Assembly: GCA_018340805.1 (NCBI GenBank)
Contig: JACMZG010001870.1
Coordinates: forward strand, 48,383,573 to 48,447,572
Source of the DNA: Microvelia longipes
Lineage: Eukaryota; Arthropoda; Insecta; Hemiptera; Veliidae
DNA length: 64,000 bases
Direction of reading: 5' to 3'
Shown: positions 61,601 to 64,000 of the stretch, one piece after another
Layout of the letters: each line of letters opens with the position of its first letter
Numbering within the stretch: position 1 is the first letter of the stretch
Notes under the pieces: model-generated
Databases searched by the model: none
What the model was told of the DNA's origin: nothing
What the model saw: only the letters and a program-made list of their open reading frames with translations
Position numbers and translations under genes: made by a program

Positions 61601-62566
61601 TTGACTTATCCCCTTTATATTCAGTAACCAGCAGGCAAACATTTGCAAAAGGGTATAACTCGACTTATGTCTTTTATATTTATAATTTTTTCAACTTATT
61701 GAAGTCTAAATGGGTTAACTTAACTTATTACGTTTATACTAAATGCTTATGTTCAAAATAAAAGATATTTCCTTTGCATTGAGTTAATTAATTAAAAAAC
61801 TAATTATCGTAGATATACATTTATTATACCAATGGAAAGAGCTTTTTTTGTTGATTCCAGTGACAGTAATAACTTAAAATCGACATTTTTGGACTTATCA
61901 CCTTTTTACTTTTTGGTATCCAAATTTAACATGTGTTTCTCGTCTCTCCTATAATTCTACAAATCCGTTTCCTGGACTCTACTAAAAACATGTGAGTTGA
62001 GAGAGAAGTATAAATTACACCATGGAATAATTATCTATTTACCTGATAATATGGAAGTAATTTTAATTTCAATATTAATAAAAACTTCGTAAAGGGAATT
62101 TTCAATCAACTTTCTCTGTAAGGTAGACATGACTTGGTGCTGCTGGTTCATCAGCTGACAGTATAAAGTCATTAGGTCATCGCTAGGCTCTCTAATCTGT
62201 AAACAAATATTGGTAGACACTATATAGAAAAAGGAAGATTGATAGACAATCTTCTTTTATAGAGAACCTTCCTTGATAGACACTGTCGATAAAGACATAG
62301 ACAATGAATGTCGATAAAGACATAGACAATGAATGTCGATAAAGACATAGACAATGAATGTCGATAAAGACATAGACATAGACAATGAATATCGATAAAG
62401 ACATAGACACTGTCGATAAAGACTCGACTTTTAACCTATAATCTCGTTTCATAAGATACCTTAATATTGAGTAATGCAGCAAGCTGAGAGAAGCCGCTGG
62501 GAGGATTATCAGGATTTAACAGCCATGATGCCACTATCGGATCCAATAAATCCCACATGTAGCAAA
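48405..62566 (-). CDS. POLN: Family A DNA polymerase, POLN-like (11 exons, C-terminal part)
   Basis: In transcript order the exons are 62566-62460, 62196-62043, 59509-59445, 58246-58070, 56869-56736, 56276-56182, 55351-55183, 53139-52982, 52809-52639, 49185-49042 and 48517-48405. All splice sites are GT/AG and phases agree: about 494 residues. The exonuclease-like part has no acidic triad I can see. Then come STATGRISSNNPNLQAFPKK, motif A GADFQQIELR, motif B RERTKTLVYAQMYGAS and motif C QIHDELVWQV, all catalytic residues present. The end is VPLTVQIKQGSTWAQL. Theta would usually carry three loop insertions and a different motif 3; the compact spacing and STATGR-SS-NPNLQ favour nu. This polymerase type acts in translesion synthesis and crosslink repair. 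A helicase fusion (theta) upstream cannot be excluded. AATAAA lies about 25 bases past the stop. Confidence 0.85.
48540..48775. repeat. Inverted repeat, arms about 75-80 bp
   Basis: AACTTAAAACAAAACCTACC and TAAAAAAGTAGATCTGTAGT at the left are mirrored by ACTACTGATCTACTTTTTTA and GGTAGGTTTTGTTTTAAGTT at the right. The loop is about 75 bp and includes TGTGTGTGTGTAC. Further out, CTGATGATGACCGTTAACGG (48842) resembles a retroelement 3' end. Confidence 0.7.
49042..49185 (-). CDS. POLN: POLN-like exon with motif C
   Basis: Encodes GSAADICKEAMIRTEHRLKT, SNYQTELLLQIHDELVWQVM and DSQVNQVI. The HDE triplet of motif C supplies a catalytic acid. Donor GTTAGT, acceptor TTTGTCAG. Confidence 0.95.
49225..49795. 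mobile_element. Rep-I inverted-repeat element
   Basis: Left AAGGACACTCTTAGAATAAT, ATATATAGAAGGAGCAC and GGTGCACCTAAGTAATGCTG are mirrored by CAGCATTACTTAGTTGCACC, GTGCTCCTTCTATATATAGT and ATTCGAAGAGGACACT. Arms about 110 bp, loop about 350 bp of AT-rich DNA. A fragment is at 29561. Confidence 0.7.
50505..50685. mobile_element. Rep-D MITE, compact copy
   Basis: TATGACACACGATTAAAGTC and AGTTAACAGCGTGGGAAAAT are mirrored by TTATCCCACGCTGTCAACTG and GTATGTCATACTATA. Same length class and inner order as the 6701 copy. Confidence 0.75.
50690..51480 (+). mobile_element. Rep-A copy, interrupted
   Basis: Begins TTCTGTCTGTATGTGTGTAG and GTTATCATCGTAGCCCC and resumes near 51110 with AATCAATCTTTAG, then ATGAGATGAAACTTGGCTCA. 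50730-51030 is an AT-rich insertion headed by AAATAAATAAATAAAA, likely the tail of a reverse-oriented LINE. Confidence 0.5.
51490..51612. mobile_element. Rep-F arm, solitary
   Basis: AAAATTGTGCGAGAGACACC to TCATTGATGGCTTGACATAA matches the left arm start of the foldback at 7906-8580 over about 120 bp; the matching right arm is absent. Confidence 0.7.
51749..52352. mobile_element. Rep-B hairpin-headed element, copy 3
   Basis: Same head (ATAGTTATTTATGCCATAAG to GGATGGCATACACTATT), with GACGAGCGAAGCGAGTC in the loop, and the same body to AAAGTGCTCAATTACGTACT. One stem base differs from the other copies (ACTGAC for ACCGAC). Confidence 0.75.
52639..52809 (-). CDS. POLN: POLN-like exon between motifs B and C
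   Basis: Encodes EMLPCLKGFCERVLRECRRD, EKLQTVGGRIRLFPSINSSD and RSYSERQAINFLIQ. The ERQA.N...QG (completed by the next exon) is strongly conserved in family A polymerases. Confidence 0.95.
52982..53139 (-). CDS. POLN: POLN-like exon with motif B (O helix)
   Basis: Encodes RLGKNNQESISKEERERTKT, then LVYAQMYGASTQKVANILNL and EIFQAQQIANRIL. The Arg, Lys, Tyr and Tyr-Gly positions of the dNTP-binding O helix are present. Confidence 0.95.
53235..53880. repeat. Direct duplication, two copies of about 240 bp
   Basis: 53245-53475 and 53597-53820 share TAAAAGTAGTTGTGTATGTC, GAATTGCCGGAATTTTGTGG and CAAGACGATTACCAAAAATA. Each carries a 65-69 codon frame beginning MCMSNDSS. These two frames resemble each other only as duplicated DNA; no family is recognised. 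The unit spacing is about 351 bp. Confidence 0.8.
53918..54200. repeat. Near-perfect inverted repeat, arms about 118 bp
   Basis: ATAACTAAGCTTTCGACTAA to GGTATGGTTTGGTAAGCTAT is exactly mirrored after a 45-bp loop that itself pairs (AACCGTT against AACGGTT). The outer word CTGATGATGACTAATTTTTA resembles the 3' ends of some retroelements. Confidence 0.9.
54633..55155 (+). mobile_element. 5'-truncated LINE insertion with 13-bp target duplication
   Basis: TAACATACAAGAT occurs at both ends (54633-54645 and 55143-55155). The 497-bp insert encodes KSLRYLMSILTGHCWLQRHL, then HAMKIKAEPMCPKCEVGEEM and TDHFLGSCEAYARLR. This is the C-terminal zinc-binding region after RNase H in I/R1-type LINEs (LTGH....H......P.C..C......H....C). 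The frame runs to a stop at 55050 and the 3' UTR is about 90 bp. It lies antisense in a polymerase intron. Confidence 0.85.
55183..55351 (-). CDS. POLN: POLN-like exon with motif A
   Basis: Encodes EEINLRSCFKAKDGYVLVGA, then DFQQIELRLLAHLAKDETLI and KAFSESQDVFTTLTLM. The catalytic Asp and the Glu of QIELR are present. DVFTTLT fits polymerase nu better than theta. Confidence 0.95.
55578..55648. repeat. (TA)n microsatellite
   Basis: About 70 bp of TA repeats in a polymerase intron. Confidence 0.95.
56182..56276 (-). CDS. POLN: POLN-like exon with STATGR motif
   Basis: Encodes EQCSTATGRISSNNPNLQAF then PKKSFPVPDSD. T.TGR.SS..PNLQ is the conserved template-strand-binding motif. Acceptor TTTTGGCAG, donor GTAAGT. 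Confidence 0.95.
56736..56869 (-). CDS. POLN: POLN-like exon, thumb region
   Basis: Encodes LKLLEEYHPLPGIILQYRHC, QKIKSTYIDGIMQYIKKNST and ISSSW (split). The HPLP.IIL.YR...KIKSTY.DG block is diagnostic for the nu/theta group. Confidence 0.93.
56870..58069. other. Polymerase intron with Rep-C copy and an unexplained GC-richer stretch
   Basis: 57050-57480 is clearly less AT-rich than its surroundings and contains two TAAAATCCACCG words and AACGCCTCTAAAATCC. It has no open frame or family I can name. 57640-58005 is a diverged Rep-C copy (GTATATTTTCAGAAACATTT, GATAGGCAGACTATA). Confidence 0.4.
57640..58005. mobile_element. Rep-C foldback element, partial copy 2
   Basis: GCCATAACTTTGGTTGTAGC, AGGCAGACTATAATC and AAGGTATATTTTCAGAAACA match the right half of the element at 3290-4076. 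Confidence 0.65.
58070..58246 (-). CDS. POLN: POLN-like exon
   Basis: 59 codons in phase 0: AAIRKLEKKADLAAGRSIRL, SSPADLRNVLYDELKLDQHS and GVTVGLTHAAKHKSTDHIA. The AG..F..SS...L...L...L pattern and the STS/KSTD segment fit the nu/theta group. Donor GTAAAT. Confidence 0.92.
58469..59128. mobile_element. Rep-E foldback cluster
   Basis: At least two inverted-repeat copies of the 42451 element overlap or are nested: ends TATAGACCAAGAGCCCAGGG (58469) and CCTGGGCTCTTGGTCTA (59128), with further internal termini near 58620, 58890 and 59020. Each arm has CCTGAACAAGGATCTGCAA and GACTCGTATCGGATG. Confidence 0.8.
59270..60420. mobile_element. Rep-A copies, rearranged
   Basis: TACTTTTCCTTATTTATACG and TATATACCTGCGGTATAAAT mark the termini of a short copy at 59270-59400. 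59530-59930 carries the inner Rep-A order in reverse (GATGAATCTTAGCACATATG, CCGAATAGCACAACTACACC). 60190-60400 has a further end (GGTCACCCATACAGCACTGA). The polymerase exon at 59445-59509 lies between two of these pieces. Confidence 0.55.
59445..59509 (-). CDS. POLN: POLN-like short exon
   Basis: Encodes VMESSHLEVDRNTLNEFGKL then LN. The L..ME...L.VD...L pattern is conserved in family A polymerases. Donor GTAAGT, acceptor GTGTCACAG. Confidence 0.92.
60421..62042. other. Polymerase intron without recognised coding content
   Basis: Contains a (GTGA)n run at 61276-61302, followed by GTCAGCGTCGAAAATTGTCA and TTTTCGAAGCGCAATTTCTC. The part 61190-61610, slightly GC-richer, looks like transposon sequence but gave no frame or inverted end. 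Confidence 0.4.
62043..62196 (-). CDS. POLN: POLN-like exon
   Basis: Encodes IREPSDDLMTLYCQLMNQQH, QVMSTLQRKLIENSLYEVFI and NIEIKITSILS. The L...Y.IE.....IL pattern precedes the conserved ME motif in the next exon. Acceptor TTGTTTACAG, donor GTAAAT. Confidence 0.9.
62280..62425. repeat. 24-25-bp tandem repeat, about 5 units
   Basis: Unit TGTCGATAAAGACATAGACA plus ATGAA. The minus frame through it gives a Ser/Leu/Tyr-rich repeat peptide with no meaning. Confidence 0.9.
62460..62566 (-). CDS. POLN: POLN-like exon (first recognised)
   Basis: Acceptor CATATTTCAG, donor GTATCT. It reads YMWDLLDPIVASWLLNPDNP, then PSGFSQLAALLNIK. The LDP..A.WLL.P.N pattern marks the inactive exonuclease-like region of nu/theta polymerases. 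Two bases at the start belong to a codon split with an exon not found here. Confidence 0.87.
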
Positions 62567-62689
62567 CTGAAATATGAAACATTTATAAGATTTGATCACA
62601 AGTGTGCAACTATATTATTCAATTTAAATTTTCATAAAAAATTATCCTATGTTTTTACCTTATTATTATTATATATTTTTTTTGGGAGG

Positions 62690-63712
62690 TCGACTACACT
62701 AGACGTTACAGCGAGCCATTTGGTTAACACTTCTAGTATGTATAATTACTGTATATAGGTATTTGAGTATAGCTAGTGAGAGAGGTGGGGAGTAATATTC
62801 TCGAGTCTCCAGCAACCAATACGAGAGGGGCTCGTCTCTATACGATATTTCATATCATAATAATATCAATATCAGACCGTCAATCAAACATCAAATTAGT
62901 GTTTTGAAAATACTTAACAACCTACACTTACTTTTTCCAAAATATTTTGATTTTGCTATTATTCACTTATTATGTAGTTTTATAATTGCCGCAAAAAAAA
63001 ATTCGTTTAAAACATTTAAAAAAAGAAATAACACAATTCAAAAGCCTAACCAAGGAGAAAAAATAAATTTGCGTTTAAACTTTCTTATGCAGATAATAAC
63101 TGAGAAACTCATACACAACAACAAAAATGAAGACACAACAACAAGACATTTCTTTTACTGAATTAAAGTAAAATAATAGAGATAGAAGTCATCAGACATC
63201 AAGTTGTCTCTTCATTCATTGATTCAAAGTAAAATAATTGAAATAGAAGATATAAGTAATTAGAAATCTAACCAAAATGTAATATGAAGCAATGTATAAT
63301 TTAAAATAAAATACAATCATATACAGAAAGAAGACAGAAGACAACAATTGATTTCAGTTTTATACAATTAAATTACTTTAAATTTATTAACTATATACAT
63401 AAAGATACAAAAAATACATTAACACGCATAAATCGGAGAACTAGAAAAACACGATGATCAATTGATCATCGTGTTTGTATTGATTAATATCAATATATTA
63501 ATCAATTAAGATGATGATTAAAAGACAAGTTGCTTTGCGAGGTAGAATAAGGGAAGAATTGTAAAATGTGAAGGGGTAGAATAGAAAGAGCTTGTGGTTG
63601 ACGAGGTGGGGGGACTGGAATCTTATAACTATATTCCTATCTCACTGCGAGCTGAAACAACTAATATAATATAAGTTTAACCAAATGGCTCGCTACAACG
63701 TCTAGTGTCGAC
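62690..63712. mobile_element. 1-kb element with short inverted ends
   Basis: TCGACTACACTAGACGTTAC and AGCGAGCCATTTGGTTAA at the left are mirrored by TTAACCAAATGGCTCGCT and ACAACGTCTAGTGTCGACTA at the right (about 37 bp, 2-3 mismatches). The interior is AT-rich with no clear frame. It probably interrupts the upstream intron of the polymerase. Confidence 0.65.
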
Positions 63713-63834
63713 TACTAGGTCATTTTCCTCCAGCATATTACAGAAGACTTGGTGGGTGGTTAAAATAGTTTGAATTTATATAAATATACTTAGATAAGTT
63801 TAATTTTGTAAATATACTGAGAAGATAAATTGAT

Positions 63835-64000
63835 ATGAGTTGAGAATGAATAAAATATGACGACTGATCTATGTACTCGGTACTAAAATATGACTACTCG
63901 TACTGTACTCGTACTAAAATATGACTGTACTCGTACTATGACTGGGTACTAAATATGACTGTACTCGGTACTAAAATATGACTGTACTCGGTACTAAAAT
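63835..64000. repeat. 22-bp tandem repeat at window end
   Basis: Unit ATGACTGTACTCGGTACTAA plus AAT, about 7 imperfect copies. The array continues past the window edge. Confidence 0.88.

Noticed and set aside
62474..62758. 94-codon plus-strand frame at the polymerase's upstream end.
   Set aside because: Its first part is antisense to the polymerase exon 62460-62566, which has splice sites and a family motif; the rest is AT-rich.

Overview
The window is animal nuclear DNA, AT-rich and dense in repeats, most likely from an insect or another arthropod. Three protein-coding genes can be rebuilt from spliced exons with GT/AG borders and consistent reading phase; everything else I can identify is transposable-element or tandem-repeat DNA. 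No prokaryotic operon, rRNA gene or confident tRNA gene is visible. The species cannot be named from sequence alone.

Layout. (1) 604-24376, + strand: the 3' part (9 exons, about 432 residues) of a KIF19-like kinesin-8. The first visible exon is the end of the motor domain; the rest of the motor lies before position 1. Introns carry dispersed repeats, a 3.9 kb composite inverted-repeat element with an array of about 27 units (6980-10895), and a nearly intact Ty3/gypsy LTR retrotransposon (12915-18495, 5-bp target duplication CTATA). (2) About 24.4-36.8 kb: a gene-poor spacer of foldback elements, minisatellites, a TIR element and a LINE scrap. (3) 36804-47828, + strand: six exons of a DRC5/TCTE1-like leucine-rich-repeat protein of the ciliary nexin-dynein regulatory complex; its first exon(s) were not found. 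(4) 48405-62566, - strand: eleven exons (about 494 residues) of a family A DNA polymerase, nu-like rather than theta-like, with motifs A, B and C complete; the N-terminal exons lie beyond the window or in its last 1.4 kb. (5) 62.6-64 kb: a 1 kb inverted-repeat element and a 22-bp tandem array.

The kinesin and DRC5 genes are head-to-tail neighbours and both families act in motile cilia or flagella, so in an insect they are probably sperm-flagellum genes. DRC5 and the polymerase converge, with stop codons 577 bp apart and a fragment of a mobile element between them. At least ten distinct dispersed repeat families recur inside this one window, several nested in each other. The most unusual feature is a mirror-symmetric core, GAGCGAAGCGAG, which is both the conserved centre of the 6980-10895 array and the loop of a hairpin in a separate dispersed family with three copies (11632, 23211, 51749). 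The LTRs differ only by homopolymer-length changes, so several apparent frameshifts in the retrotransposon may be assembly errors rather than decay.
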